A stretch of DNA of 64,000 bases from Alphaproteobacteria bacterium (GCA_017308475.1 JAFKEU010000011.1:62001-126000), one strand, 5' to 3'; shown: positions 19,573-28,989, counted from the stretch's first letter. The notes: generated from the letters alone by a model not told the origin. A program made the numbers and translations.

Positions 19573-19892
19573 TTCGTCTCCGGTTTCTTTTTCAGGTGGG
19601 CGTCGAGGCGGTCGAAGGCGCCGCTCCAGAAGGCGCGATAATGGTCCAGCCATTCCTGCGCACTTCTCAGTCCCTGCGGGTTGAGGCTGAGGATATGGGA
19701 CTGGCCCTGCTTGCGGCGGGCGATCAGGGCCGCGTCTTCCAGCACCTTCAGGTGGCGGGAAATGGCCGGGCCCGAGATGGGGAAGGGTTCGGCGATTTCG
19801 CCCACCGTGGCTTCACCAAGGGCCAGCCGGGCCAGGATGGCGCGGCGGGTGGGGTCTGAGAGAGCGGAATAGGTGGCATCGAGCTGTTGCAT
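19569..19892 (-). CDS. ArsR-family transcriptional regulator
   Basis: A 107-residue winged-helix repressor starting MQQLDATYSALSDPTRRAIL, a typical start for ArsR proteins paired with AHSA1 genes. The recognition helix lies in ISGPAISRHLKVLEDAALI. There are no clustered cysteines of the metal-sensing type. It heads a four-gene operon with three AHSA1 genes. The upstream palindrome touches its start codon, so autorepression is likely. A longer frame from GTG 19958 would be translated through that palindrome and is less likely. Confidence 0.9.
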   Translation of the reverse strand: MQQLDATYSALSDPTRRAILARLALGEATVGEIAEPFPISGPAISRHLKVLEDAALIARRKQGQSHILSLNPQGLRSAQEWLDHYRAFWSGAFDRLDAHLKKKPETK

Positions 19893-19921
19893 AACTGATA
19901 GGTTAAATAACGTATCTGTTA
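19892..19921. promoter_or_regulatory. 30-bp palindrome, probable ArsR operator overlapping promoter and start codon
   Basis: The plus strand reads TAACTGATAGGTTA, AA, then TAACGTATCTGTTA; 12 of the 15 symmetric base pairs match. Its right edge on the minus strand is the A of the arsR start codon. A possible promoter on the minus strand is TTGCAT, 17 bases, TAACCT, with the ATG seven bases after the -10 element. There is no Shine-Dalgarno sequence, which fits a leaderless mRNA. A bound repressor would block both -35 and -10. Confidence 0.75.
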
Positions 19922-20025
19922 AATGCAAGCGCTTTTTAAGTGCCGGCGGTTCGATCACCTTTTGTTCTTGTGTTTGGCGCGGAACAGAACTAGAACATCA
20001 GCCCATCGAACGGGAGGCAACGGTC

Positions 20026-20121
20026 ATGTGGCTGAAAGATGCGGCGGCGGGTTTTGGGATCGTGTTGTTCATGGTGTCGGCCTTTGTGCTGGCCAGCGGG
20101 GCGTCGGCCTTCACTGTCTAG
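20026..20121 (+). CDS. Hypothetical 31-residue membrane peptide
   Basis: A short gene with a good ribosome binding site (CGGGAGGCAACGGTC before ATG 20026) and TAG at 20119-20121. The product starts MWLKDAAAGFGIVLFMVSAF, continues VLASGASAFTV, and is essentially one hydrophobic helix, like other small single-span membrane peptides. It lies between the ArsR operon promoter and dnaE on the dnaE strand. Function unknown; the size limits certainty. Confidence 0.5.
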   Translation: MWLKDAAAGFGIVLFMVSAFVLASGASAFTV

Positions 20122-20227
20122 GCTCCAGTAGCTGTGGATAGGGGCGAGGGTTTGCACGCGCCCCGGCGGGAGCAGGTGATACTGAGGCCCTGCATCCTGT
20201 TTTCCGATTGCGGGTCCTAAGACCGTC

Positions 20228-23200
20228 ATGGCCGATTTCGTCCATCTGCGCGTCAAAAGCGCCTATTCCCTTCTGGAGGGCGCGGTGCGGCCCAAGGAAT
20301 TGGCGGGGCTGGCGCGCGAGGCGGGCACCCCCGCCGTGGCGGTGACCGACACGAACAACCTGTTCGGTGTGTTCGAGATTTCCGAGGCCCTGGTGAAGGG
20401 CGGCATCCAGCCCATCGTGGGTACGCTGCTGTCGGCGGAGCTGATGCCGCGCGGCCCCCATCATCACGGTTCGCGCATCAAGCCGCCGCACCTGCCGCTG
20501 CTGGTGCAAAACGAGGATGGCTATCGCAATCTGAGCAAGCTTCTGTCCGCCGCCTATTTGGGGGTGGAGGCGGGCGACTGGCCGCATGTGACGGCAGAAA
20601 CCCTTCTGGGTCATTCGGACGGGCTGATCGCCCTGACCGGCGGACCGGGGGGGGCCGTCAACCAGCTTCTGGCCGACGGCCAGCAGGATGCGGCGCGCCA
20701 GGTGCTGGAAATGCTGGCGGCCGCCTTTCCGCGCCGTCTTTATGTCGAGCTGCAGCGCCATGGCCTGGCGGAAGAGCGCGCCGCCGAGGAAGGGCTGATC
20801 GACATGGCTTATGCCATGGACCTGCCGCTGGTGGCGACCAATGACGTGCATTTCGGCAAGGCCGGGATGTACGAAGCCCATGACGCGCTTCTGTGCATCG
20901 CCGACGGCGCCTTTGTCAGCCAGGACGACCGGCGGCGGCTGACGCGCGAGCACCGCTTCAAGTCGGCCGACGAGATGGCGGTGCAGTTCGCCGACCTACC
21001 TGAAGCGACCCAGAACACGGTGGAGATCGCCCGCCGCTGCGCGTACCGCCCGGTCAAGCGCAAGCCCATCCTGCCGGTCTTCACGCCGGAATCGGGCCTG
21101 ACGGCTGAAGCCGAACTGAAGGCGCAGGCAGAGGCCGGGCTGGACCGCCGCCTGACGGGCGCGCCGCTGGCGGCAAACCGCGAGGTCTATGACGAGCGGC
21201 TTTCCTATGAGCTTTCCATCATCAACCGGATGGGGTTTCCCGGCTACTTCCTGATCGTGTCGGACTTCATGAAGTGGACGCGGGCGCAAGGCATTCCGGT
21301 GGGGGTGCGTGGGTCCGGCGCGTCCTCGCTGGTGGCATGGGCGCTGGACATCACCAACCTGGACCCGCTGCGCTTCGGCCTGTTCTTCGAACGCTTCCTG
21401 AACCCCGAGCGCCTGTCGATGCCGGATTTCGATATCGACTTCTGCCAGGAGCGGCGCGACGAGGTGGTGCGCTATGTGCAGGGCAAGTACGGCCATGACC
21501 GCGTGGCGCACATCATGGCGCTGGGTTCGCTCCAGGCGCGCGCGGCGGTGCGTGACGCCGGCCGCGTGCTGCAGATGCCGCTGGGGCTGGTGGACCGCAT
21601 CGCCAAGCTGATCCCCAATCCGCCGGGCAAGCCGATCTCGCTGGACGAGGCGGTGGCGAGCGAGCCGCGCCTGCAGCAGATCGCCGAGGTCGAGCCCACC
21701 GCGCGGCGCCTTTTCGAGATCACCGGCAGGATCGAAGGGCTTTACCGTCACGCCTCGACCCATCCGGCGGGCGTGGTGATCGGTGACCGGCCGCTGGATG
21801 AATTGCTGCCGCTCTATCGCGATCCGCGCTCGGAAATGCCGGTGACGCAGTTCGACTATGAGGACGCCGAGAAAGCCGGGCTGGTGAAGTTCGATTTCCT
21901 GGGCCTGAAGACGCTGACGGTGATCGCCAAGGCCGAGGAATTGCTGAAGCAGCGCGGCATCGCGCTGCATACCCAGACCATCGATTTCGACGATGCCGGC
22001 ACGTTCGAGATGCTGGCGCGCGGAGACAGCGTGGGCGTGTTCCAGCTGGAAGGCGCGGGGATGCGCGACCTGCTGCGCAAGATGAAGCCCGACCACATCA
22101 ACGACCTGGTGGCGCTGGTGGCGCTGTACCGGCCCGGGCCGATGGATTCCATCCCCACCTATATCGCGCGCAAGAACGGCAAGGAGGCGGTGGAATATCT
22201 CCATCCCGCGATGGAGCCGATCCTGAAAGAAACCTACGGCGTAATGACCTATCAGGACGATGTGATGCGCATCGCCCGCGAGCTGGCCGGCTATACGCTG
22301 GGCGAGGCCGATATCTTGCGCCGCGCTATGGGCAAGAAGATTCCGGCCGAGATGATCCCGCAACGCGAGAAGTTCATGAAAGGCGCGGCGGAACGGGGCA
22401 TCACCAGAAATGTGGCGGAGACCATCTTCGAGCACGCCGAAAAATTCGCCGGCTATGGCTTCAATAAGGGCCATGCCGCGGCCTATGCGCAGGTCGCCTA
22501 CCAGACCGCGTTCCTGAAGGCGAATTATCCGGTGGAATTCCTGGCAGCGTCGATGACGCTGGATATCGGCAATACTGACCGGCTGAACATCTTCCGCCAG
22601 GAGGCGCAGCGACTGGGGGTGAAGGTGGCGCCGCCTGACATCAATGTATCGGGTGCGGTGTTCACCTGCGATGCGGCGGCGAACACCGTGTTCTATGCCC
22701 TGGCGGCGGTGAAGGGCGTGGGCCGCCAGGCGATGGACCATGTGGTGGAGCTGCGTGTTTCCGGCGGGTGCTTCCGTTCGATTTCCGATTTTGCCCGGCG
22801 GGTCGATCCGCGGCTGGTCAACAAGCGGGCCTTCGAGAATCTGGTGCGGGCTGGCGCGTTCGATCGGTTGAATCCCAACCGCCGCCAACTGGTGGAGAAT
22901 TCAGACCGCATCCTGGGCGGCGCGCAGGCGGCGCAGCGCGAGCGCGACAGCGGCCAGGTGTCGCTGTTCGGTCAATTGAATGGCGCCTCCGGCGCCGGGG
23001 GCGGCGGGCAGGAAGAAGAACTGCGCCTGACCAATGTGCCCGACTGGCCGGTGCATGAACGGCTGAGCGAGGAGTTCGGGGCGATGGGCTTCTACCTCTC
23101 CGGCCATCCGCTGGACGCCTATGGTCCGGCGCTGAAGCGGCTGGGCGCGTCCACCTATGCCGCGCTGCTGGAGGACCGGCGCCGGGCGGGCTTCCGCGCC

Positions 23201-23668
23201 AAGCTGGCGGGTACCGTAATCAAGAAGTCGGAGCGGCGCGGCCGCAACGACCAGATGTATGCCTTTGTGGCGTTCTCCGACCCCACCGGCATGTTCGAGA
23301 TCATGCTGTTTCCGGAAGTGCTGGCAGCCAGCCGCCCGCTACTGGAGGCGGGCAAGTCATTGCTGATCAATTGCAGCGTCGATTGGGACGGCGACGAACT
23401 GAAGCTGCGCGCGGCCTCCATTCTCGACCTGGACAAGGCGGCGGCAGATGCGGGCGAGGGAATGGTGGTGCGGCTTGCCGATACCTCCTCGCTGCCGGCG
23501 CTGTCGGCAGAATTGAGCCAAACCGGGAAAGGGCTGGTCAACATCGTGGTGCCGGGCGCGGCGGGCGAGGAAGTCGAGATCGAGCTCAAGAAGCGCATCG
23601 CCGTCACCGCGACGTTGCGCAGCCGCGTGGCGGCGTTGCCGGGGGTGATGGCGGTGGAAGCCGTTTAA
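20228..23668 (+). CDS. dnaE: DNA polymerase III subunit alpha
   Basis: The catalytic subunit of the replicative polymerase, 1146 residues, normal for DnaE1. The N-terminal PHP domain starts FVHLRVKSAYSLLEGAV. The palm carries the catalytic acidic motif PDFDIDFC near residue 400, and GYGFNKGHAAAYAQVAYQTA lies in the fingers. A helix-hairpin-helix region and an OB-fold (KLAGTVIKKSERRGRNDQMY) follow. It follows lolD in the conserved order, displaced here by the AHSA1 operon. Its stop overlaps the stop of the convergent aminotransferase gene by four bases. Confidence 0.97.
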   Translation: MADFVHLRVKSAYSLLEGAVRPKELAGLAREAGTPAVAVTDTNNLFGVFEISEALVKGGIQPIVGTLLSAELMPRGPHHHGSRIKPPHLPLLVQNEDGYRNLSKLLSAAYLGVEAGDWPHVTAETLLGHSDGLIALTGGPGGAVNQLLADGQQDAARQVLEMLAAAFPRRLYVELQRHGLAEERAAEEGLIDMAYAMDLPLVATNDVHFGKAGMYEAHDALLCIADGAFVSQDDRRRLTREHRFKSADEMAVQFADLPEATQNTVEIARRCAYRPVKRKPILPVFTPESGLTAEAELKAQAEAGLDRRLTGAPLAANREVYDERLSYELSIINRMGFPGYFLIVSDFMKWTRAQGIPVGVRGSGASSLVAWALDITNLDPLRFGLFFERFLNPERLSMPDFDIDFCQERRDEVVRYVQGKYGHDRVAHIMALGSLQARAAVRDAGRVLQMPLGLVDRIAKLIPNPPGKPISLDEAVASEPRLQQIAEVEPTARRLFEITGRIEGLYRHASTHPAGVVIGDRPLDELLPLYRDPRSEMPVTQFDYEDAEKAGLVKFDFLGLKTLTVIAKAEELLKQRGIALHTQTIDFDDAGTFEMLARGDSVGVFQLEGAGMRDLLRKMKPDHINDLVALVALYRPGPMDSIPTYIARKNGKEAVEYLHPAMEPILKETYGVMTYQDDVMRIARELAGYTLGEADILRRAMGKKIPAEMIPQREKFMKGAAERGITRNVAETIFEHAEKFAGYGFNKGHAAAYAQVAYQTAFLKANYPVEFLAASMTLDIGNTDRLNIFRQEAQRLGVKVAPPDINVSGAVFTCDAAANTVFYALAAVKGVGRQAMDHVVELRVSGGCFRSISDFARRVDPRLVNKRAFENLVRAGAFDRLNPNRRQLVENSDRILGGAQAAQRERDSGQVSLFGQLNGASGAGGGGQEEELRLTNVPDWPVHERLSEEFGAMGFYLSGHPLDAYGPALKRLGASTYAALLEDRRRAGFRAKLAGTVIKKSERRGRNDQMYAFVAFSDPTGMFEIMLFPEVLAASRPLLEAGKSLLINCSVDWDGDELKLRAASILDLDKAAADAGEGMVVRLADTSSLPALSAELSQTGKGLVNIVVPGAAGEEVEIELKKRIAVTATLRSRVAALPGVMAVEAV

Positions 23669-24852
23669 AGCTGCTTGATCGCGCCTTCGAGACGCGCCAG
23701 GCCTTCAGCCAGGCGGGCGTCGTCCTGGGCGAAGCAGATGCGCAGATAGCTGTCGTCGCGCGGGTCGCCCAGGCTGAAGGCCCAGCCCGGCGCGATGCCG
23801 ACCTTAGGGTCCTTCACCATGCGCTGGCAGAACCCGAGGCTGTCGCTCAACCCGTCGACATGCAGGAAGCCATAGAAGGCGCCCTCCGGCTTGAACCAGC
23901 GGATGCGGTTCTGGCCCTTGATCCAGTCCTCGACCACGTCGCGCCCCGCACGGCAGCGTTCCAGCAGCGTCGCGCGGAAGGCGTCGCCTTCCGGCGACAG
24001 CGCGGCCAGCGCGCCATACTGCACGAAGTGCGTCGCGCCGGTGTTGTTACACTGAGCCATGGCGGCGGCGGCGGGCTCCACGCTTCTGGGATGCACCAGC
24101 CATCCGATGCGCCAACCGGTCATCGCCCAGGGCTTTGAGAAGGAATTGACCGCGAAAACCGCGTCCTCCTCGCCGGCGATGGTGAGAAAGGACGGCGCAT
24201 GGGGCGCACCGTCATAGATCAGCGTGCCATAGACCTCGTCGGCAATGATCGCGATGCCGCGGGCGCGGGCGAACTCCAGAATGTGCTTTTGTTCGTCGGC
24301 GGTCAGCATCCAGCCGGTGGGATTGCCGGGCGAGGCGATGAAAAAGGCCTTTGTCCGTTCGTCGCAGGCGTCGAACAGTTTGCCCATGTCCAGCGTCCAG
24401 CGGCCGGTATTCCAGTCCTCGTTCAGCCGCACCAGCCGCGGCTCGGCGCCCACGACCTTCGCGGCCTGGAAGATGTTGGGCCAGATAGGCGAGACGATCA
24501 CCACATTGTCGCCAGTCTCGCAGCTCATCTGCAGGGCGCTGGTGACCGCCAGCATGGCGGCGCCGGGAATGGTGATGCGGTCCACGGCGATCTCAGCGCC
24601 CGTGGTGCGCTTGTGGAAGGCGGCGATGGCCTCGCGCAGGGGCAGGATGCCGCGCGCATTGGTATAGAAGGTCCTGCCGTCTTCCAGCGCCTTGATCGCG
24701 GCCTCGCGGATAAAGGGCGGGGTGACAAGGTCGGTCTCGCCGAACCACAGGGGCAGGACGTCGGGATTTCCAAGGCCAAGGGCGGTGACCTTGGTGATGC
24801 CGCTGGGCTCCAGGGCGCGGATTGCGGGGCGGATGGGATCGGGACAATTCAT
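23665..24852 (-). CDS. Class I/II pyridoxal-phosphate aminotransferase
   Basis: A 395-residue fold-type I aminotransferase. Residues visible are SPGNPTG (174-180), DEVY (205-208, PLP ring contacts) and the Schiff-base Lys240 in NSFSKPWAMTGWRIGW, with a late YLRICFA holding the substrate-carboxylate Arg. I chose ATG 24852; the frame is open upstream only as noise across the divergent gene. It belongs with aspartate/alanine-type aminotransferases, but the substrate cannot be fixed. It converges on dnaE and diverges from the glycosyltransferase gene. Confidence 0.9.
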   Translation of the reverse strand: MNCPDPIRPAIRALEPSGITKVTALGLGNPDVLPLWFGETDLVTPPFIREAAIKALEDGRTFYTNARGILPLREAIAAFHKRTTGAEIAVDRITIPGAAMLAVTSALQMSCETGDNVVIVSPIWPNIFQAAKVVGAEPRLVRLNEDWNTGRWTLDMGKLFDACDERTKAFFIASPGNPTGWMLTADEQKHILEFARARGIAIIADEVYGTLIYDGAPHAPSFLTIAGEEDAVFAVNSFSKPWAMTGWRIGWLVHPRSVEPAAAAMAQCNNTGATHFVQYGALAALSPEGDAFRATLLERCRAGRDVVEDWIKGQNRIRWFKPEGAFYGFLHVDGLSDSLGFCQRMVKDPKVGIAPGWAFSLGDPRDDSYLRICFAQDDARLAEGLARLEGAIKQL

Positions 24853-24921
24853 GAGCGGGTTCTTAACACGCTGTTCTTCAAGGAAACATTGCCGAAACCT
24901 ATTGCGGCGATAGTAGCGGCC

Positions 24922-26172
24922 ATGCGTTTTTCGCCGTCCCTGTTCTGGAAGCGCCAGGCGCCGATCCTGGCTGTGGCCGTGCTTGCCGGGCTCTATGGCT
25001 GGGCCGTGCTGGCGGCCACGGCGATGGGCCATGACGGCGCCATCGGCCCGCATTTCAACGCGCCGGGGGCGGACTGGGTGATATTCCTGACCGCGGCGCG
25101 CGCCTTCTTCACCCATGACCTTTCGCATATCTACGACCAGGCCTGGATCACCCATGCGGTGAACAGCGGCTTCGCCCACTGGCTTTCCGCGCCTGAGCCC
25201 TTTCCGCTTTTTCCCTATCCGCCGGTGTTCCTGCTGCTGGTTCTGCCCTTCGCCGGTTTGCCGGTGGGATGGTCGCTGGCGATCAGCCAGCTTCTGAGCT
25301 TTGCCGCGCTGGCATGGGCGGTGCGAAGGCTGGCGCCCGAGGGTCGAGGCGGGTGGTCGCAATACCTGTTCGTGATCGGTGCGCTGATGCTGGCGCCCGC
25401 CGCATCCAACAATGTGCTGGCAGGGCAGAATGGTTTTCTGGCGCTGGCATTGATTTGCGGCGGCGTGCTGCTGCTGAAGGATCGTCCGCTGTCGGCCGGC
25501 GCCCTGATGGGGATGATGATCTTCAAGCCGCAATATTTTCTCCTGTTGCCGGTAGCTCTGGTTGCGGCGGGCGAGCGCCGGGCACTTGTGGCGATGGCAG
25601 TGGCGGCGCTGGGATTCGCGGCAGCCAGCATGCTGTTGCTGGGGCCGGGCCTGTGGCTGGACTGGATCAATGTCTATCTGCACCCGCAGCACACGATGGC
25701 GGTGAACGGGACCGAATGGGGGCATATGTGGGACGAAAGCGTCTCGGCCTGCGTGGGCCTGCTGCTTGGTCCTTTTGGCGCGCCGGCGTGGGCGGCCGGC
25801 GCGTCGCAGGGCGTGGCGGCGCTGGCGGCGGCGGCGGCGGTTTGGCGGGCGTTCCGGTCGGATCTTCCGGCCGAGGCGCGGTTGGCGGTTCTGCTGGCGG
25901 CGGCGCTGCTGGCCTCGCCGCACGTGTCGCCCTATGACCTGATCTTTGCCGCCCTGGCCGGGCTGGTGCTGGTGCTCCGGCAGGGGCCGGATGTGCGCCT
26001 ACTGGCGATGGCGCTGCCGCTGATGGCGTACCTGGCGCCGCTCTACAATCCGCCACGGGTCAATCCGGCCGGGTTGCTGACCCCGCTGGTGCTGGCCGGC
26101 CTGATCTGGGCGGCTTTTTCGGTCCCCTTCCGGCCTTCGCCTCCCACCGTTGCGCGCTCAGCGCCCTCCTAA
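24922..26172 (+). CDS. GT87-family polyprenol-phosphate mannosyl/glycosyltransferase-like membrane protein
   Basis: A 416-residue polytopic membrane protein with about ten helices. The DUF2029/GT87 pattern is visible: a first periplasmic loop with DWVIFLTAARAFFTHDLSHI, then FPYPPVFLLLVLPFA, NNVLAGQNGFLALALICGG and FKPQYFLLLPVAL. GT87 enzymes use a polyprenol-phosphate sugar donor in the periplasm. The start is ATG 24922 after the divergent promoter region. It stands alone, and the acceptor is unknown. Confidence 0.85.
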   Translation: MRFSPSLFWKRQAPILAVAVLAGLYGWAVLAATAMGHDGAIGPHFNAPGADWVIFLTAARAFFTHDLSHIYDQAWITHAVNSGFAHWLSAPEPFPLFPYPPVFLLLVLPFAGLPVGWSLAISQLLSFAALAWAVRRLAPEGRGGWSQYLFVIGALMLAPAASNNVLAGQNGFLALALICGGVLLLKDRPLSAGALMGMMIFKPQYFLLLPVALVAAGERRALVAMAVAALGFAAASMLLLGPGLWLDWINVYLHPQHTMAVNGTEWGHMWDESVSACVGLLLGPFGAPAWAAGASQGVAALAAAAAVWRAFRSDLPAEARLAVLLAAALLASPHVSPYDLIFAALAGLVLVLRQGPDVRLLAMALPLMAYLAPLYNPPRVNPAGLLTPLVLAGLIWAAFSVPFRPSPPTVARSAPS

Positions 26173-26191
26173 GTCACTACAGCCAGGGGTA

Positions 26192-26209
26192 GGGAAGGCT
26201 TGCCTTCCC
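26192..26209. repeat. Perfect hairpin in the rpsB upstream region
   Basis: GGGAAGGC, TT, GCCTTCCC forms a perfect eight-base-pair stem just after the glycosyltransferase stop, without a T run. It may be a weak end signal for that gene or part of the structured 200-base leader before rpsB, which also has a GC-rich segment at 26230-26330 and AAAGGAG before the rpsB start. Confidence 0.4.
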
Positions 26210-26372
26210 GCGCCCCTTCCCGTAAAAGCCGCGCCATCTCGCACGCGCGGGTGGCTTTCGGTGGGTGTTCCATCGTCGCCGTCCGGTGGCCCTGAGGAGC
26301 GTCGGCACGAGCCGGAGCGACCGATAAAGGGTTAACCCGCGCGTCTGGCCAACCGGTAAAGGAGACTGAACA

Positions 26373-27161
26373 ATGGCTTTGCCAGATTTTTCCATGCGCC
26401 AGCTTCTGGAAGCCGGTGCCCATTTCGGCCACCGCACCCAGCGCTGGAACCCGAAGATGGCGCCGTTCATCTATGGCGTGCGCAACGACATCCACATTCT
26501 CGACCTAACCCAGACCGTGCCCCTGCTGCACCAGGCGCTGGTGACCCTGCGCGAAGTGGCGGCCCAGGGCGGGCGCATCCTGTTCGTGGGCACCAAGCGC
26601 CAGGCGCAGGACCCCATCGCCGCCGCCGCCAAGCGCTGCGCGCAGTATTACGTGAATCACCGCTGGCTGGGCGGCACGCTGACCAACTGGCAGACCATCA
26701 GCCATTCGATCCGCCGCCTGCGCACCATCGAGGAGACGCTGTCCGGCGCCGAACATTCCGGCCTGACCAAGAAGGAACTGCTGGGCCTGCTGCGCGAACA
26801 GGACAAGCTGGAGCGCGCGCTGGGCGGCATCAAGGAAATGGGCGGCCTGCCCAACATGCTGTTCGTGATCGACACCAACAAGGAATCCATCGCCATTGCC
26901 GAGGCCCGCAAGCTGGGCATCCCGGTGACCGCGATCCTGGATTCCAACTGCGATCCGGACGGCATTGCCTTCCCGATCCCGGGCAATGACGACGCCGCTC
27001 GCGCTCTGGCGCTGTATTGCGACCTTGCTGCCCGCGCGGTGATCGACGGCCTGTCGCAGAGCCAGGTGGCCGCCGGTGTCGACCTGGGCGAGGCCGTGGA
27101 AGTCGAGGAAATTGCGCCCGCGCCCGTCCCTGCCACCGAGGCCGAACCGGCCACGGCCTGA
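26373..27161 (+). CDS. rpsB: 30S ribosomal protein S2
   Basis: Ribosomal protein S2, 262 residues. The start [20 protein letters not shown] is characteristic, as are [30 protein letters not shown] and [13 protein letters not shown]. The Shine-Dalgarno sequence is AAAGGAG. A roughly 200-base upstream region without a gene suggests the promoter and leader of the rpsB-tsf-pyrH-frr operon. The last 30 residues are an Ala/Glu/Pro-rich extension, common in alphaproteobacteria. Confidence 0.98.
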   Translation: MALPDFSMRQLLEAGAHFGHRTQRWNPKMAPFIYGVRNDIHILDLTQTVPLLHQALVTLREVAAQGGRILFVGTKRQAQDPIAAAAKRCAQYYVNHRWLGGTLTNWQTISHSIRRLRTIEETLSGAEHSGLTKKELLGLLREQDKLERALGGIKEMGGLPNMLFVIDTNKESIAIAEARKLGIPVTAILDSNCDPDGIAFPIPGNDDAARALALYCDLAARAVIDGLSQSQVAAGVDLGEAVEVEEIAPAPVPATEAEPATA

Positions 27162-27245
27162 CCTTTATAAACCTGACGCCGGGCCGCGCTCTTATGGGGC
27201 GCGTCCCGGATTCGCCGGACAGCCCGGACATGAAGGAGATCTGAA

Positions 27246-28169
27246 ATGGCCAACATCACCGCAGCGATGGTGAAGGACCTGCGCGACAAGACCGGCGCGG
27301 GCATGATGGACTGCAAGACCGCGCTGAACGAGACCGGCGGCGACATGGAAGCCGCCATCGACTGGCTGCGCAAGAAGGGCATCTCCAAGGCCGCCAAGAA
27401 GGCGGGCCGCGCCGCCGCCGAGGGCCTGGTGGGCGTGGCGGTGGATGGCAATACCGGCGTGCTTCTGGAAGTCAACGCCGAGACCGACTTCGTTGCCCGC
27501 AATGACGAGTTCAAGCAGTTCGTGAAGGACGCCACAGCCCTGGCGCTTGCCGAAGGCGGCGACCTGGAGAAGCTGCTGGCCCGTCCGATGGGCGGCTCCA
27601 CCGTGCAGCACACCCTGACCGAGCTGGTGGCCAAGATCGGCGAGAATATGTCGATCCGCCGTGCCGCCGCCATCTCCGTCAGCCCCGGCGTGGTCGCCGC
27701 TTACGTCCACAATGCCGCCGCGCCCGAGCTGGGCAAGATCGGCGTGCTGGTGGCGCTGAAGTCGGAAGGCGACAGGGAAAAGCTGGCCGCCCTGGCCAAG
27801 CAGATCGCCATGCATGTGGCGGCCGCCAGCCCACTTGCCATCAGCCCGGAGCATCTTGCCCCCGAAGTGGTGGAACGCGAGCGCAATGTGCAGGCCGACA
27901 TTGCCCGCCAGTCGGGGCGCCCCGAAAACGTCATCGAGAAGATGATGGAAGGACGCATGCGCAAATTCTATGAAGAGACGGTTCTGCTGCAGCAGACCTT
28001 CGTGATCGACGGCGAAACCCAGATCGCCAAGGTGCTGGAAAAGGCCGCCAAGGATGTGGGCGCTCCCATCGAGGTGGAAGGCTTTGTCCGCTTCCAGGTG
28101 GGGGAGGGCATCGAGAAGGCGGAAAGCGACTTCGCCGACGAGGTCAAGCAAATGGCCGGCGGGGCCTGA
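27246..28169 (+). CDS. tsf: Elongation factor Ts
   Basis: The guanine nucleotide exchange factor for EF-Tu, 307 residues. The N-terminal UBA-like domain has [20 protein letters not shown], and the core has the [14 protein letters not shown] motif that contacts EF-Tu. The start is preceded by GAAGGAGATCTGAA, a strong ribosome binding site. It follows rpsB after an 84-base spacer that can fold into a GC-rich hairpin (GGGCCGCGCTC with its partner), possibly adjusting the S2/Ts ratio. Confidence 0.98.
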   Translation: MANITAAMVKDLRDKTGAGMMDCKTALNETGGDMEAAIDWLRKKGISKAAKKAGRAAAEGLVGVAVDGNTGVLLEVNAETDFVARNDEFKQFVKDATALALAEGGDLEKLLARPMGGSTVQHTLTELVAKIGENMSIRRAAAISVSPGVVAAYVHNAAAPELGKIGVLVALKSEGDREKLAALAKQIAMHVAAASPLAISPEHLAPEVVERERNVQADIARQSGRPENVIEKMMEGRMRKFYEETVLLQQTFVIDGETQIAKVLEKAAKDVGAPIEVEGFVRFQVGEGIEKAESDFADEVKQMAGGA

Positions 28170-28171
28170 CG

Positions 28172-28197
28172 CACCCTTCGACAAGCCCTGGGTGAGG
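28172..28197. repeat. Dispersed palindromic repeat of the CCCTTCGACAAGC type
   Basis: The tsf-pyrH spacer contains CACCCTTCGACAAGCC followed by CTGGGTGAGG, which can pair as CACCC/GGGTG. This closely resembles a short palindrome with the core CCTTCGACA(A/G)GCTCAGG that recurs between genes in many GC-rich proteobacterial genomes (from memory). It starts three bases after the tsf stop, so it would lie in the mRNA 3' of tsf. Confidence 0.55.
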
Positions 28198-28236
28198 ATG
28201 TATGCACGGGCCTCACGGAGAGCTTGAGGAGCGCGC

Positions 28237-28989
28237 ATGTCCGCCACCGCGAAAGACACCGGACCCAAATATGCCGGGCCCAAATACAAAAGGGTTCTGC
28301 TGAAGATCTCCGGCGAGGCCCTGATGGGCCCCGCCCATTACGGCATCGACATCGCCACGGTGGACCGCATCGCCGCCGACGTGAAGGAAGCGGCCGACGC
28401 CGGAACCCAGATCTGCATGGTCGTGGGTGGCGGAAACATCTTCCGGGGCCTGGCCGGGGCGGCCAAGGGCATCGAGCGTGCGACCGCCGACTATATGGGC
28501 ATGCTGGCCACGGTGATGAACGCCCTGGCTCTGCAGGCGGCGCTGGAGCGGACCGGCCTGGCCTGCCGGGTCCAGTCTGCCATCGCCATGAACAATGTCT
28601 GCGAGCCGTATATCCGGCGGCGGGCGATGCGTCACATGGAGAAGGGCCGAGTAGTGATCTTTGCCGCCGGGACCGGGAATCCCTTTTTCACCACCGATAC
28701 CGCCGCGGCCCTCCGGGCAGCGGAAATGGGGGTGGAAGCCATGCTGAAGGCCACGCAGGTGGACGGTGTTTACAGTGCTGACCCGAAAAAGGTTGCCGAT
28801 GCCGTCAGGTTCGATTCTCTTAGCTATCACGAGGTGTTAGCAAAGGATCTTCAAGTAATGGATGCATCGGCAATTTCGGTTTCGCGGGAAAACCGCATCC
28901 CGATTCTGGTATTTTCCCTGGCCGAGACGGGCGGGCTTGCCAAGGTATTGGCGGGCGAAGGCCGGGCAACCATTATTGAGGAAAAGTAG
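28237..28989 (+). CDS. pyrH: Uridylate kinase
   Basis: It phosphorylates UMP to UDP; it is hexameric and regulated by UTP and GTP. The 250-residue protein shows [14 protein letters not shown] (phosphate-binding Lys and Gly), [29 protein letters not shown] and [16 protein letters not shown]. The first 15 residues ([14 protein letters not shown] polar tail) precede the core, as in other alphaproteobacteria. Ribosome binding site GAGGAG. Confidence 0.97.
   Translation: MSATAKDTGPKYAGPKYKRVLLKISGEALMGPAHYGIDIATVDRIAADVKEAADAGTQICMVVGGGNIFRGLAGAAKGIERATADYMGMLATVMNALALQAALERTGLACRVQSAIAMNNVCEPYIRRRAMRHMEKGRVVIFAAGTGNPFFTTDTAAALRAAEMGVEAMLKATQVDGVYSADPKKVADAVRFDSLSYHEVLAKDLQVMDASAISVSRENRIPILVFSLAETGGLAKVLAGEGRATIIEEK

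Noticed and set aside
20996..22888. A 630-residue open frame antisense to dnaE
   Set aside because: It lies wholly within a certain gene, has no similarity I recognise and a His/Arg/Gln-rich composition typical of the reverse strand of GC-rich genes. The same holds for the long antisense frames over nuo, proS, rseP, bamA and lpxB.
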